Notes: generated by a model from the sequence alone, not told the origin. A stretch of 22,924 nucleotides of DNA from Candidatus Falkowbacteria bacterium LH_S3 (GCA_023659985.1 JAGXOH010000004.1:1-22924); one strand, 5' to 3'; shown: positions 7,909-14,973, numbered from the stretch's first letter. Translations and numbers: made by a program.

Positions 7909-8314
7909 CAGCTATATCATTGCTATTCTCCTCTGCTCTGGTCTTGTATTTATCCCAAGCTTGTTTATTCCAAATTTCTAAACGGTCATAAACTCCAGCA
8001 ATCACCACCTTCTTCTTAAGGTCTGAAAATTTTCGCAAATACTCCGGAAGACTAACCCTACCCTGACTATCAAAATCCACATCCATGGCACCGGCTAACA
8101 TATGCCGAGAAAAAGCCCTGGCCTTGGATTGGCTTATAGGTAGGTTGGCAAATTTCTCAGCCATATCTTCCCATTTCTCCTTAGGATACAAAAAAAGGCA
8201 GTTATCTAACCCCTTAGTCACAACCGCCCCTTTTTTAAACATATTTCGAAATTTAGCAGGAACTGCCAATCTGCCTTTGCTATCCAAATTGTGGCTATAC
8301 TCACCAATAAACAT
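7883..8314 (-). CDS. mraZ: Transcriptional regulator MraZ
   Basis: 143 aa, the usual MraZ length, starting MFIGEYSHNLDSKGRLAVP, the classic first SpoVT/AbrB-like half. The second half is seen as MDVDFDSQGRVSLPEYLR near residues 77-94. MraZ forms a ring-shaped oligomer that binds short repeated boxes upstream of its own gene and represses the division/cell-wall cluster. This fits the site here: matching boxes lie at 8350-8379 between the promoter and the gene. It is the first gene of the dcw-type transcript. The 3' end is duplicated just downstream. No strong ribosome site precedes the ATG. Confidence 0.96.
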   Translation of the reverse strand: MFIGEYSHNLDSKGRLAVPAKFRNMFKKGAVVTKGLDNCLFLYPKEKWEDMAEKFANLPISQSKARAFSRHMLAGAMDVDFDSQGRVSLPEYLRKFSDLKKKVVIAGVYDRLEIWNKQAWDKYKTRAEENSNDIAEELGEMGV

Positions 8315-8349
8315 AATATTATGTAACTTCTAATATATAATTTATCTCT

Positions 8350-8379
8350 CTCCACTTTTCCCCACTTTTTACCATCTGT
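8350..8379 (-). promoter_or_regulatory. MraZ operator, three boxes at 10-bp spacing
   Basis: Read on the minus strand this is ACAGATGGTA, AAAAGTGGGG and AAAAGTGGAG in tandem, with TGG at the same place in each 10-base unit. MraZ boxes are known as short (A)GTGG/TGGG repeats spaced by about one helical turn. The block lies from about the transcription start to +29 relative to the promoter at 8385-8413, an ideal place for autorepression. Extra TGG-containing sites occur near 8414-8426. Confidence 0.72.
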
Positions 8380-8384
8380 GGACT

Positions 8385-8413
8385 ATTATATACCACTGCT
8401 CCGTTATAGTCAA
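8385..8413 (-). promoter_or_regulatory. Consensus sigma70 promoter of the mraZ operon
   Basis: On the minus strand TTGACT (8408-8413), a 17-base spacer, then a perfect TATAAT (8385-8390). The predicted transcription start is near 8378, about 64 nt before the mraZ ATG, and falls in the first MraZ box. Confidence 0.82.
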
Positions 8414-8465
8414 CCATTTTTTCCCACTAATTTTTAGCTAAAATTAGATAAAAAAATCACAAAAC

Positions 8466-8497
8466 AAAAAACCCTTAAATAAATTTAAGGGTTTTTT
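8466..8497. terminator. Perfect 15-bp hairpin terminator
   Basis: AAAAAACCCTTAAAT (8466-8480) and its exact complement ATTTAAGGGTTTTTT (8483-8497) flank a 2-base centre. With A6 on one side and T6 on the other it can terminate in both directions. It lies between the tsaB-like gene and the mraZ promoter and probably insulates the two. Confidence 0.82.
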
Positions 8498-8505
8498 AAA
8501 AAAGA

Positions 8506-8535
8506 TTGTGGATAATATTCACAAATTATCCACAA
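8506..8535. promoter_or_regulatory. Inverted pair of DnaA-box 9-mers in a hairpin
   Basis: TTGTGGATAAT (8506-8516) and ATTATCCACAA (8525-8535) form a perfect 11-bp inverted repeat around 8 bases. Each arm contains TTATCCACA, the exact consensus DnaA box. The element starts 4 bases after the tsaB-like stop codon and, in the minus direction, is followed by TCTTTTTT, so it also reads as an intrinsic terminator. Which role it has cannot be settled from sequence. Confidence 0.6.
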
Positions 8536-8538
8536 CCT

Positions 8539-8913
8539 TTATATAGTAATATTAGGTTCTTTATTATATACAGGTTGAACCATAGAGAGACCGTTGACCT
8601 GTTTTTCTTGGCCAGGAGAGTCGGTTCCTACCACTGGCACGCCCCAAGCATAACCCAGGGCATTGGCAACAACAATACCGATCCTAACCGAGGTAAATGT
8701 CCCACCCTTATTCTCTACTTCTATTTCTTTTATCTCTGAAACAGCTCTTCCGCTTTGATTTATCACTTGCTCGATCAAGGGCAATAATTTTTCAGACTGC
8801 TCGTATTGAGCCGACTGGCTCTCCTCTTTTACCACGCCTTCAGCCTCTATCAATTTGATCTCTATTTTAGTACTATTGTTTTTTATGGAGTTGATGTATA
8901 GCTTCATTGCCAT
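8539..8913 (-). CDS. tsaB: TsaB-like protein, short form
   Basis: 124 aa. The segment GGTFTSVRIGIVVANALGYA (about residues 90-109) matches the TsaB/YeaZ signature GPGSFTGVRIG...A.GLA, and the N-terminus KLYINSIKNNSTKIEI fits the first ASKHA beta strands in divergent form. TsaB partners TsaD in making N6-threonylcarbamoyladenosine on ANN-decoding tRNAs. Typical TsaB has 200-230 residues; this one ends soon after the signature, so it keeps only the N-terminal half that contacts TsaD. Two hairpins follow it. Starts: the ATG at 8913 is used here, with a second ATG two codons later. The family call is reasonable; activity is uncertain. Confidence 0.65.
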   Translation of the reverse strand: MAMKLYINSIKNNSTKIEIKLIEAEGVVKEESQSAQYEQSEKLLPLIEQVINQSGRAVSEIKEIEVENKGGTFTSVRIGIVVANALGYAWGVPVVGTDSPGQEKQVNGLSMVQPVYNKEPNITI

Positions 8914-9011
8914 ATTAGCCTATTGTTAAGTCTTATTTTATTTTTCACAATTGAGCAATGTAACAATTTTATATTCATTTTGTTCTCCCTTATGTTTAAA
9001 TTTAATAAACT

Positions 9012-9215
9012 TTATTTTAATAGATTTTTTAGAAAAATAGCCTGCCTATAAACATCAATAGTGTCTTTAAGAATATTATCCCAATTATACCTCTCTTCTA
9101 CTCATATTTTAGCAGAAATATCTTTATTTTTCACCAAAGCCGGATTCTCTAAAAGATAGGCCAATTTTTCAGCCAAATCCTTTGGGTCTTTGTTCTTAAA
9201 AGAAAAACCGGATTC
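9012..9215 (-). pseudogene. C-terminal remnant of a GT4 glycosyltransferase
   Basis: Translated on the minus strand, GFSFKNKDPKDLAEKLAYLL matches the conserved C-terminal helix region of family 4 glycosyltransferases. It is followed by ENPALVKNKDISAKI, an in-frame TGA (9102-9104), and then in the same frame VEERYNWDNILKDTIDVY, the normal GT4 ending, to a TAA at 9012. The catalytic domains upstream are missing; before it, residues back to about 9350 are hydrophobic low-complexity sequence with no GT similarity. It is a decayed 3' fragment and probably inactive. Confidence 0.68.
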
Positions 9216-9431
9216 TTGAAATTTGTTTTTAAAACTATGTCTTTCTTTCAAGTCAAAATAATCTACAAAAAAATACAAGCAAGAAAAAAGAACCAATTTA
9301 AAAAACAAAGAAACAAAAACCCAAACGCCTGACAAAAACATACATAACAATAAAGAAAGATAAAAAGCCCTACCTTTAATTAAATTCTAATTAGATAGAG
9401 CTTTGGATTGTAAGGTTAAATTAATCTAATC

Positions 9432-10013
9432 TCATTTAATCTCTTGTTCTCTTTTTTGATAGCTCGCCGGAACTGGCGAGATTTCCTCGATTCCGGTACT
9501 TACCAGAAATTCATATCCTGGTTTACCCTCCTTACTATACCTACAAAATTTGGAGCTTTCGTCCATCCAAACGTGATAGGATTTTGAACTTTTAGCCCAA
9601 CATCTGACCCAGAACCATACGGTTCCTTGGTCAGAGGAAAAATTGATGTAGGCCGGAATATGACCCTCCTTCAACTCCCCGGTTTCTAAAACAAAATTGC
9701 CTTGTCCCGACGGAAGCCACTCTTCTTTGTTGTTTTGGTTATATACATAGGATGCATATACCCGGAGTTTGGGAGTTTCCCCCAAGTTTTCCTGGTTATA
9801 CCTAACAGGAAACATCATTGTCGTCTTTTCATCTGCAACATAGACCTGGAAAGATGGTGTTGCACTGTTAAGCAATTTCCCGCTCTCTGGAGGATTCCTA
9901 ACAATTATCCCGCTCTCTGGAGGATTGCTAAAAACCATAAAGATAATAAATGGTGCCACAAATCCTATAGCAATCACCACCAACATTAGAAGCAATTTTT
10001 CTATTTTTTTCAT
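9432..10013 (-). CDS. Membrane-anchored extracytoplasmic protein, unknown
   Basis: I do not recognise the family. From the chosen start it has 193 aa: a short basic tail, one membrane segment (about residues 8-28, LLMLVVIAIGFVAPFIIFMV), two tandem NPPESG decapeptides, then a beta-rich domain with many aromatic residues (YASYVYNQ, VWFWVRCWAK) and two cysteines. This suggests a small Ig-like or carbohydrate-binding fold outside the cell; that is inference. The start at 10013 is preferred to the upstream ATG at 10040 because GGAGG lies 5 bases before it, the clearest Shine-Dalgarno in the window. It has its own strong promoter and a long leader with a stable stem-loop. Confidence 0.72.
   Translation of the reverse strand: MKKIEKLLLMLVVIAIGFVAPFIIFMVFSNPPESGIIVRNPPESGKLLNSATPSFQVYVADEKTTMMFPVRYNQENLGETPKLRVYASYVYNQNNKEEWLPSGQGNFVLETGELKEGHIPAYINFSSDQGTVWFWVRCWAKSSKSYHVWMDESSKFCRYSKEGKPGYEFLVSTGIEEISPVPASYQKREQEIK
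9873..9931 (-). repeat. Two ~30-bp tandem units encoding NPPESG
   Basis: CCCGCTCTCTGGAGGATT occurs at 9879 and again 30 bases later, each preceded by CAATT. The units encode (S/R)NPPESG plus three or four residues, just after the membrane segment, forming a proline-rich stalk. The high DNA identity points to a recent duplication. Confidence 0.8.
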
Positions 10014-10159
10014 TTTTTCCTCCTTTGCTTCTTCTTTCATTCAATTAACTTCTTTTCTCATTTCTATCTCTTTTATTTCTCTTATTTCTGCCTCTTTTTC
10101 TGTACTCGTTTTTTCCCTCCTTCCTTTGACGTTTTTGTATATTGTATTTAAGATAACAC

Positions 10160-10192
10160 AAGCTGTTGATAAAACTTTTTTACCAACAACTT
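10160..10192 (-). promoter_or_regulatory. 15-bp stem-loop in the mRNA leader
   Basis: On the minus strand AAGTTGTTGGTAAAA, loop AAG, TTTTATCAACAGCTT. As minus-strand RNA all 15 positions pair, two of them as G-U wobbles; as plus-strand RNA those two would be A-C mismatches. This asymmetry supports a role in the transcript of the gene at 9432-10013. It starts about 10 nt after the predicted transcription start and lacks a U tract, so it is more likely a 5' stabiliser or control element than a terminator. About 145 nt of purine-rich leader follows, with AAGGAAGGAGGG but no obvious start codon next to it. Confidence 0.6.
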
Positions 10193-10208
10193 AACTCTTT
10201 AATTTCTC

Positions 10209-10237
10209 TTTATAGCATTAAATAAAATTTATGTCAA
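10209..10237 (-). promoter_or_regulatory. Strong sigma70 promoter for the unknown membrane protein
   Basis: On the minus strand TTGACA (10232-10237), 17 bases, TATAAA (10209-10214). The predicted start is near 10202, giving a leader of about 190 nt before the ATG at 10013, unusually long for this compact genome. Confidence 0.72.
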
Positions 10238-10252
10238 TAGCTTGAACAAGAA

Positions 10253-10286
10253 AAAGGGGGGACAACCTGTTAATAGGCGCCCCTTA
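10253..10286 (-). terminator. Hairpin terminator after the winged-helix gene
   Basis: On the minus strand AAGGGG and CCCCTT arms enclose a smaller CCT/AGG stem, followed by TTTTCTTGTT. It begins about 20 nt after the stop codon at 10305 and precedes the next promoter. Confidence 0.62.
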
Positions 10287-10304
10287 ATTTTTATGTTTAA
10301 ACTT

Positions 10305-10937
10305 TTAACTAATACCAATTTGATCTACAACTATCATTTTCTTTTGTTCTAATATATTGTACAAAAAAACATCTGTTATTTCGCTTCTGTACTTAAATTC
10401 CTGATAATCCATTAAGGTATAATTAATCTCTTTTCCTAATTCATTTTCCATTTTTTCAATAAACTTTTTAAATTTCTCTTTATCTATCTTGCCCACAATA
10501 AAAACATCAATCATAGCATCCGGATTATTCACAAAAAGACCGGTTAAAATTATTAATCTAGCGCCCTTCATCTGCTTTAATCCTTCAATAAAATCCTCTC
10601 TATAAAGCACTTGAGACTTAGCCAACAAAGCTTGGATCTCTTCAAAAAGAATAAAATTTTTGTTCACATAATAATATTTCTTTACCTGGTTTTTATTTTC
10701 GGTTTTGGCTTGGGATTTTTTACTCTCATCTTGACTCAGGTCGCTATCTTTATCTTGAGATACACACGAATGCAATAAACCAAAACTCTCTAAGTTATCC
10801 AACTCTCTTCTAACAGAATTTACCTGTAATTCCACATTTCTGGCTGCTTGCCTAATATAATAAGTCTCCCCAGGATGGAGTAAAAACAATTTTAATATTT
10901 TAACTCTGGCTTGAGAGCCAAATAATCTTGCTAACAT
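10305..10937 (-). CDS. Winged-helix regulator with NTase-like C-terminal domain
   Basis: 210 aa. Residues 1-60 (LFGSQARVKILKLFLLHPGE, then YYIRQAARNVELQVNSVRRELDNLE) are a clear winged helix-turn-helix with its recognition helix around NSVRRELDNLESFGLL. A charged, serine/lysine linker (about 65-85) follows. The C-terminal part (about 95-205), with GARLIILTGLFVNNPDAMIDVFIVG and ITDVFLYNILEQKK, resembles the sensor-like minimal nucleotidyltransferase fold often fused to this HTH in CPR genomes. It probably binds DNA as a dimer; target and ligand are unknown. It is divergent from the 786-aa membrane protein, so it may control that gene and itself. Confidence 0.75.
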   Translation of the reverse strand: MLARLFGSQARVKILKLFLLHPGETYYIRQAARNVELQVNSVRRELDNLESFGLLHSCVSQDKDSDLSQDESKKSQAKTENKNQVKKYYYVNKNFILFEEIQALLAKSQVLYREDFIEGLKQMKGARLIILTGLFVNNPDAMIDVFIVGKIDKEKFKKFIEKMENELGKEINYTLMDYQEFKYRSEITDVFLYNILEQKKMIVVDQIGIS

Positions 10938-10976
10938 AAAAAATTAAAGATTTATCTTTGCTTGAATAATATTTTT

Positions 10977-11005
10977 ATATTATAATACTAAAAGATTAAA
11001 GTCAA
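10977..11005 (-). promoter_or_regulatory. Probable promoter of the winged-helix gene
   Basis: On the minus strand TTGACT (11000-11005), 17 bases, TAATAT (10977-10982); a perfect TATAAT overlaps it at 10979-10984 but with 15-base spacing. It lies in the 155-bp divergent spacer, whose plus-strand half contains AAAACACAAAACACA and TTGTGTGTTTT tracts but no clear plus-strand promoter. Confidence 0.45.
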
Positions 11006-11092
11006 TCTTAAAAACAAAACACAAAACACAAAAATGCGGGCAAAACCTGAATAATTAAAAAATTGTGTGTTTTGATAATTTGTGTTTGATGT

Positions 11093-13453
11093 ATGTATTA
11101 TCGCGCCTCATCCATAATGCTTAATACCGGACAAAAAGCCAGTAATGCTTGTGATATTTTTATTGCTCAGCCAGACTCACACAAAGAATCTCTGGCAGGC
11201 AAACTTTTTATACTGATAGAAATTGAATCTGAAAAAAGCGAAGCTTTAAAAATCATTAATTTTTTAATAAATAACATTAATCATAATTACTACCAAAGCG
11301 AAAAGGTTATATTGCGGGAGCGCATAGAATCCTTAAAAATTGAACATATTTTTGAAACCGCCCTGGCTAAATCAAATAAAGATTTAGTGGATTTTCTAAG
11401 TCAGGAAAAAATCAAGATCAGCCCTTATGCTTTTAATATCACAATAGCTATTATTCATGAAGGAAATATTCATTTTTCAACAGTTGGAAAGAATAAAAGC
11501 TTATTAATCTATCAAGATAAAATCAACAATGATAACCAAGTATCTGAATATAAAATTACTGAAGTTAGCGAAAGTAAAAAAAGAAAACTCAAACAAACCA
11601 ACATAACCAAATTATTCACAGAAGTAACCAGTGGCAGAATTCCAGAAAACGGTTATTTTCTTTTGGCAAATGAAGCTTTATCCGAATATTTATCCAATAG
11701 GCAACTTATTGAAATTATAACCAAATTACCTCCGGCCGGAGCAACCACTCAAATCAAAAACACCTTAGGACAAATAAACGCTTATGTAAGCTTTTTAGGT
11801 ATAATTATAAAAAATTCCACTACCCCGGAGAAAACCCAGGAACCTGAAGAATATGCCGAAGCCCTATCTTCTATTGGCTCGGTTCCAGATTCCGCAACTG
11901 GACTCAACACCACTGAACAAAAAACAGAAAAAATACTATCTCCTTCCGGAGTGGTTAATTTTAGTGAGTGGGTTAAAAAAATAAAACAAGCAACTTCTTC
12001 CGCGGTTAGCATTATTTCAACCAGAACACTTTCAAAGGCAAAAATAACAAAAACCTCAAAAACTAAGTTACTCCCACTTAAAGACAAGGTTTTCTTTAAA
12101 AAAAGAAGTTCTCAATATTCTCTAAGTAAAATAACTCTGCTTATAAAAAAGACAGGTTTAACTTTAATAAACATAACCGCCTACAGCCTCAAATCTCTTT
12201 ATCAAACCTTGTCTGATAAGGATAAAATGAAAAAAATAGGAGAAAATATTAAGAACTCTCCTCAAAATACATCAGGAAAAATAAAAAATTCCAAAAATTG
12301 GCTCAAAGGGCTTAATAAAAAGCATAAAATAATATTAACGATTACTATTGCTATCTTCATCTTTCTTTTCGCCAATTTATTTATGGCAGACATAAAAAAA
12401 GACAACCAACAAAAACAACAGAACGTTACCAAACTAACCAATGAAATTAAAAAAAATCAAAGTGAGATACAAAAAAATCTTTTATATGATAACGAAAAAA
12501 AAGCAAAGGAAATATTGCAAAAAAACAAAGATCTTTTAAGTCAATTATCAAATGATTTGCAAAATCTGAAAGAAAGCGAGCTTCAATCCAAATACCAACA
12601 TATAGCTGACAAGCATGATGACCAGATCAATAGGCTTAAGAAAGCAACCGAGCTAGCCGGCGCCAGGCAAATAACCAATATTAAAGAAATAAATACCAAT
12701 GCTTCGCCAGACAATTTAATACTGGCGCCAAACCGCTTATTTTTAGGTGATTCTTCTAAAAAAACAATTTACAAGGCAGGCATAAACAATAATGTCTTTA
12801 CCGCCATAACCAGCACAAACGAACTCATTAATGAGTTAAAATACCAGACAGTTAATGACAATTTTGTTTATTACCTAAACGGAGACAACATTTTACAACT
12901 TAATTCCAATACCGAAGAGTTAATAAATAACAACATTGAATTGCCTGAAAACAAGAACGGCATTGTATCCATGTCAACATTTAATAATTCTATCTATTTG
13001 TTAAGTAATACTGATGATCAAATATATAAATATAATAAAACCGACAACTCTTTTGTTGGAAGGATTGGCTGGATAAAAGAAGAGGCTGACCTATCCAATG
13101 CCGTAGATCTAAGCATAGACGGAAGTATTTATGTATTGTTTAAAGATGGAAAAGTAAATAAATATATGCGAAATAAGCAACAAGAATTTGAAATTGACCC
13201 CATAGAGCCCAATTTTCAAGAAGCCACCAAAATCCAAGTCAGTCCGGAATGGAATAACGGATATATCTATATCTTAGAACCGATTAACAATCGAATAGCT
13301 GTTTTTAATAAAGAAGGCGATTTTAAAATGCAATACCAAGATAGCGGATTTAGCGATCTCCTGGATTTTGTAGTAGATAAAGAAAATGAAAAAATCTATA
13401 TATTAAATAATACCCAGATATACGAAGTGGAGGCTAAACACTTGCAAGAATAA
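11093..13453 (+). CDS. PP2C-like domain, membrane anchor, coiled coil, beta-propeller
   Basis: 786 aa in four parts. Residues 1-240 resemble a PP2C-type phosphatase fold (FNITIAIIHEGNIHFSTVGKNKSLLIY, then YFLLANEALSEYLSNRQLIE), but the metal-binding aspartates expected in DG.GG and GDSR are not seen, so it is probably non-catalytic. A basic linker follows, then one membrane segment (about 411-431), then a K/Q/N-rich coiled coil (about 436-522). The C-terminal 260 residues contain repeated strands such as SIYLLSNTDDQIYKYNK and YIYILEPINNRIAVFNKEG, typical of an NHL-like propeller. The layout suggests a cytoplasmic sensing domain coupled to an external binding domain; partner unknown. A second in-frame ATG lies 8 codons downstream. 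It is convergent with rplL across a shared terminator. Confidence 0.72.
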   Translation: MYYRASSIMLNTGQKASNACDIFIAQPDSHKESLAGKLFILIEIESEKSEALKIINFLINNINHNYYQSEKVILRERIESLKIEHIFETALAKSNKDLVDFLSQEKIKISPYAFNITIAIIHEGNIHFSTVGKNKSLLIYQDKINNDNQVSEYKITEVSESKKRKLKQTNITKLFTEVTSGRIPENGYFLLANEALSEYLSNRQLIEIITKLPPAGATTQIKNTLGQINAYVSFLGIIIKNSTTPEKTQEPEEYAEALSSIGSVPDSATGLNTTEQKTEKILSPSGVVNFSEWVKKIKQATSSAVSIISTRTLSKAKITKTSKTKLLPLKDKVFFKKRSSQYSLSKITLLIKKTGLTLINITAYSLKSLYQTLSDKDKMKKIGENIKNSPQNTSGKIKNSKNWLKGLNKKHKIILTITIAIFIFLFANLFMADIKKDNQQKQQNVTKLTNEIKKNQSEIQKNLLYDNEKKAKEILQKNKDLLSQLSNDLQNLKESELQSKYQHIADKHDDQINRLKKATELAGARQITNIKEINTNASPDNLILAPNRLFLGDSSKKTIYKAGINNNVFTAITSTNELINELKYQTVNDNFVYYLNGDNILQLNSNTEELINNNIELPENKNGIVSMSTFNNSIYLLSNTDDQIYKYNKTDNSFVGRIGWIKEEADLSNAVDLSIDGSIYVLFKDGKVNKYMRNKQQEFEIDPIEPNFQEATKIQVSPEWNNGYIYILEPINNRIAVFNKEGDFKMQYQDSGFSDLLDFVVDKENEKIYILNNTQIYEVEAKHLQE

Positions 13454-13469
13454 TATCTGAACAAATATA

Positions 13470-13504
13470 TTTAAAAACACCCGGAAAACCCAGGTGTTTT
13501 TAAA
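13470..13504. terminator. Bidirectional terminator between convergent genes
   Basis: TTTAAAAACACC (13470-13481) and GGTGTTTTTAAA (13493-13504) form a perfect 12-bp stem with an 11-base loop that can add a GG/CC pair. A-rich and T-rich flanks allow termination both for the plus-strand 786-aa gene (17 bp after its stop) and for rplL on the minus strand. Confidence 0.85.
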
Positions 13505-13529
13505 AACCATAAACCTTTTTCTAAAAGTA

Positions 13530-14066
13530 TTACTTTAATGTAACAGTAGCGCCGGTTTCTTCTAGTTGAGATTTCATTTGCTCGGCATCTTCTTTTTTAG
13601 CACCTTCTTTAACCATAGCCGGAGCACCGTCAACCAATTCTTTGGCGTCTTTTAGGCCCATTTCAGTAACGCTTCTGACAGCTTTAATAACATTGATTTT
13701 ATTGCCACCAATATCGGTTAATTCTACGTCAAATTCGGTTTTCTCTTCAACTTGCTCTTCTCCTTCAGTACTATCTTCGGCACCGCCGGCAACAACTGCA
13801 GTCGAGGCTGAAGCACTAACACCAAACTTCTTTTCTAAGATTTTAACCAATTCTGACAAATCAATAACAGTCATGGTTTCAATTTGCTCAACAATACCTT
13901 GGAACTTTTCCGGAACTGTTACATCTTGAGAATCTTTGTCTGAAGATGCTTCTTCGGTTTGGGAAGTTTTTTCTTCAGTTTCTTGTGTTTGTTGAGTCTC
14001 AGTTTGTTCTTCCTTTTGTTCTTGTGTTTGCTCTTCTTTGTTTTCTTGCTTTTTTTCTTTTGCCAT
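13530..14066 (-). CDS. rplL: Ribosomal protein L7/L12 with long acidic N-terminal extension
   Basis: 178 aa against the usual 120-130. From about residue 55 it is normal: the dimerisation helices (VEQIETMTVIDLSELVKILE), a hinge with a short acidic tract, and the factor-binding C-terminal domain with FDVELTDIGGNKINVIKAVR and GLKDAKELVDGAP. L7/L12 dimers bind the L10 tail to form the ribosomal stalk that recruits translation GTPases. Residues 1-52 are a low-complexity run of E, Q, K and T ahead of the normal first helix. No internal ATG exists near residue 50, so the extension appears to be translated; it is an odd place for one, since the N-terminal domain docks on L10. It lies 164 bp after rplJ, a long spacer with short AAATCC-type repeats. 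Confidence 0.95.
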   Translation of the reverse strand: MAKEKKQENKEEQTQEQKEEQTETQQTQETEEKTSQTEEASSDKDSQDVTVPEKFQGIVEQIETMTVIDLSELVKILEKKFGVSASASTAVVAGGAEDSTEGEEQVEEKTEFDVELTDIGGNKINVIKAVRSVTEMGLKDAKELVDGAPAMVKEGAKKEDAEQMKSQLEETGATVTLK

Positions 14067-14230
14067 AAAAATTTGAATAAATCCAAAAATCTAAAAATCC
14101 GAAATCCAAAGCTCACTCATCAACTTATTCTAAGATATAAGAGTAAAGCGCAGAAGTTGGAAATTTGAAATTGGAAATCAATATCTTTAGTATTTTTAAC
14201 TTATTATAAATAACAAATTGTTAATTTCAA

Positions 14231-14761
14231 TTATGCTTTCTTTTCTTCAACCGCTTTCAAAACGCAAACTAATCCTCTTAGATTACCTGCCAAAACATTG
14301 GCAAATCCGGAAATAGGAGAATTTAAAGATCCAACCAATCTGGCATACAACTCTTGTTTATCCGGTATTTTAGCCAGACTTTCCACTTCCCCTACGCTTA
14401 AAAAGCTACCACTTAAAATACCGCCCACAAATTCAATATCTGCTCCCATGGATTTTTTAAACTTATCCACCACCTTAGCTGGAATTACCTCGTCTTCATA
14501 ACCAAAAATAGTGGCAATGCTACCCTGTAAACTTTCAGCGCCATCAAAATTATCAACTTTCTCGTTTTTTAAAGCAATATCCAACAATGTCTTTTTGACC
14601 ACCAAACACTCTCCACCTTTTTCTTTAAGCTCTTGTCTTAACTTTTCATGATCTTTAACAGCTAAAGCATTGAATTTTATAAAAACCACGGATTTGGAAT
14701 TATTATATTTCTCTTCCAAGCCCTTGATTAATTTTTGTTTTTCTTGTCTTGATTTAGGCAT
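14231..14761 (-). CDS. rplJ: Ribosomal protein L10
   Basis: 176 aa, normal length. It starts MPKSRQEKQKLIKGLEEKY, with SVVFIKFNALAVKDHEKLRQ and the LKEKGGECLVVKKTLLDIAL rRNA-binding segment, then GFANVLAGNLRGLVCVLKAV, the C-terminal helix that carries L7/L12 dimers. It forms the base of the ribosomal stalk and, in many bacteria, represses its own synthesis by binding the mRNA leader. An L10 leader RNA lies 98 nt upstream, consistent with that control. The order rplJ-rplL is standard. Confidence 0.96.
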   Translation of the reverse strand: MPKSRQEKQKLIKGLEEKYNNSKSVVFIKFNALAVKDHEKLRQELKEKGGECLVVKKTLLDIALKNEKVDNFDGAESLQGSIATIFGYEDEVIPAKVVDKFKKSMGADIEFVGGILSGSFLSVGEVESLAKIPDKQELYARLVGSLNSPISGFANVLAGNLRGLVCVLKAVEEKKA

Positions 14762-14793
14762 AAAATTTACAAGTATTCAGTAACGGGTAACAC

Positions 14794-14835
14794 TTAACGG
14801 ATAACGGATTACGGATTACGGATTACGGATAACCT
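14794..14835 (-). repeat. Heptanucleotide tandem repeat between leader and rplJ
   Basis: Units of AT(T/A)ACGG: TTAACGG, ATAACGG, three perfect ATTACGG, then ATAACCT. A looser GTAACGGGTAAC lies just before. It occupies the mRNA between the L10 leader and the rplJ start codon, where copy-number changes could alter spacing or structure. Confidence 0.85.
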
Positions 14836-14858
14836 TAAAATAAAAAATCTGGGGAAAA

Positions 14859-14955
14859 ACCACAGACTTACAAAAAATATATATTAAAATATATATTTTT
14901 TACCTCGGCAGGCCTTATAACCTTATTAAGATGCCTACTGTCTGTGGTAAACCTT
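14859..14955 (-). ncRNA. L10 leader RNA (rplJ autoregulation), complete
   Basis: On the minus strand ACCACAGAC (14940-14948) pairs with GTCTGTGGT (14859-14867), which is followed by TTTTTCCCC. Inside are GTAGGC pairing with GCCTGC and the conserved GCCGAGGT. This is the pattern of the L10 leader family found ahead of rplJ in many bacteria, where L10 (with L7/L12) binds and shuts off expression. The outer stem plus U5 reads as an attenuator. It lies directly before rplJ. Confidence 0.88.
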
Positions 14956-14973
14956 GTATAAATTTGTATTTAA

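Noticed and set aside
8506..8535. Chromosome replication origin
   Set aside because: Only one palindrome with two DnaA boxes is present, with no box cluster, no unwinding element beyond general AT richness and no dnaA or dnaN nearby.
10041..10160. Small charged ORF in the leader (EKEAEIREIKEIEMRKEVN, ending directly before ATG 10040)
   Set aside because: It has no ATG, GTG or TTG start near the AAGGAAGGAGGG motif, and the composition is explained by the purine-rich leader.
13642..14168. Plus-strand and alternate minus-strand frames across rplL
   Set aside because: Low-complexity codons of the L7/L12 extension keep other frames open; the rplL frame has clear family sequence.
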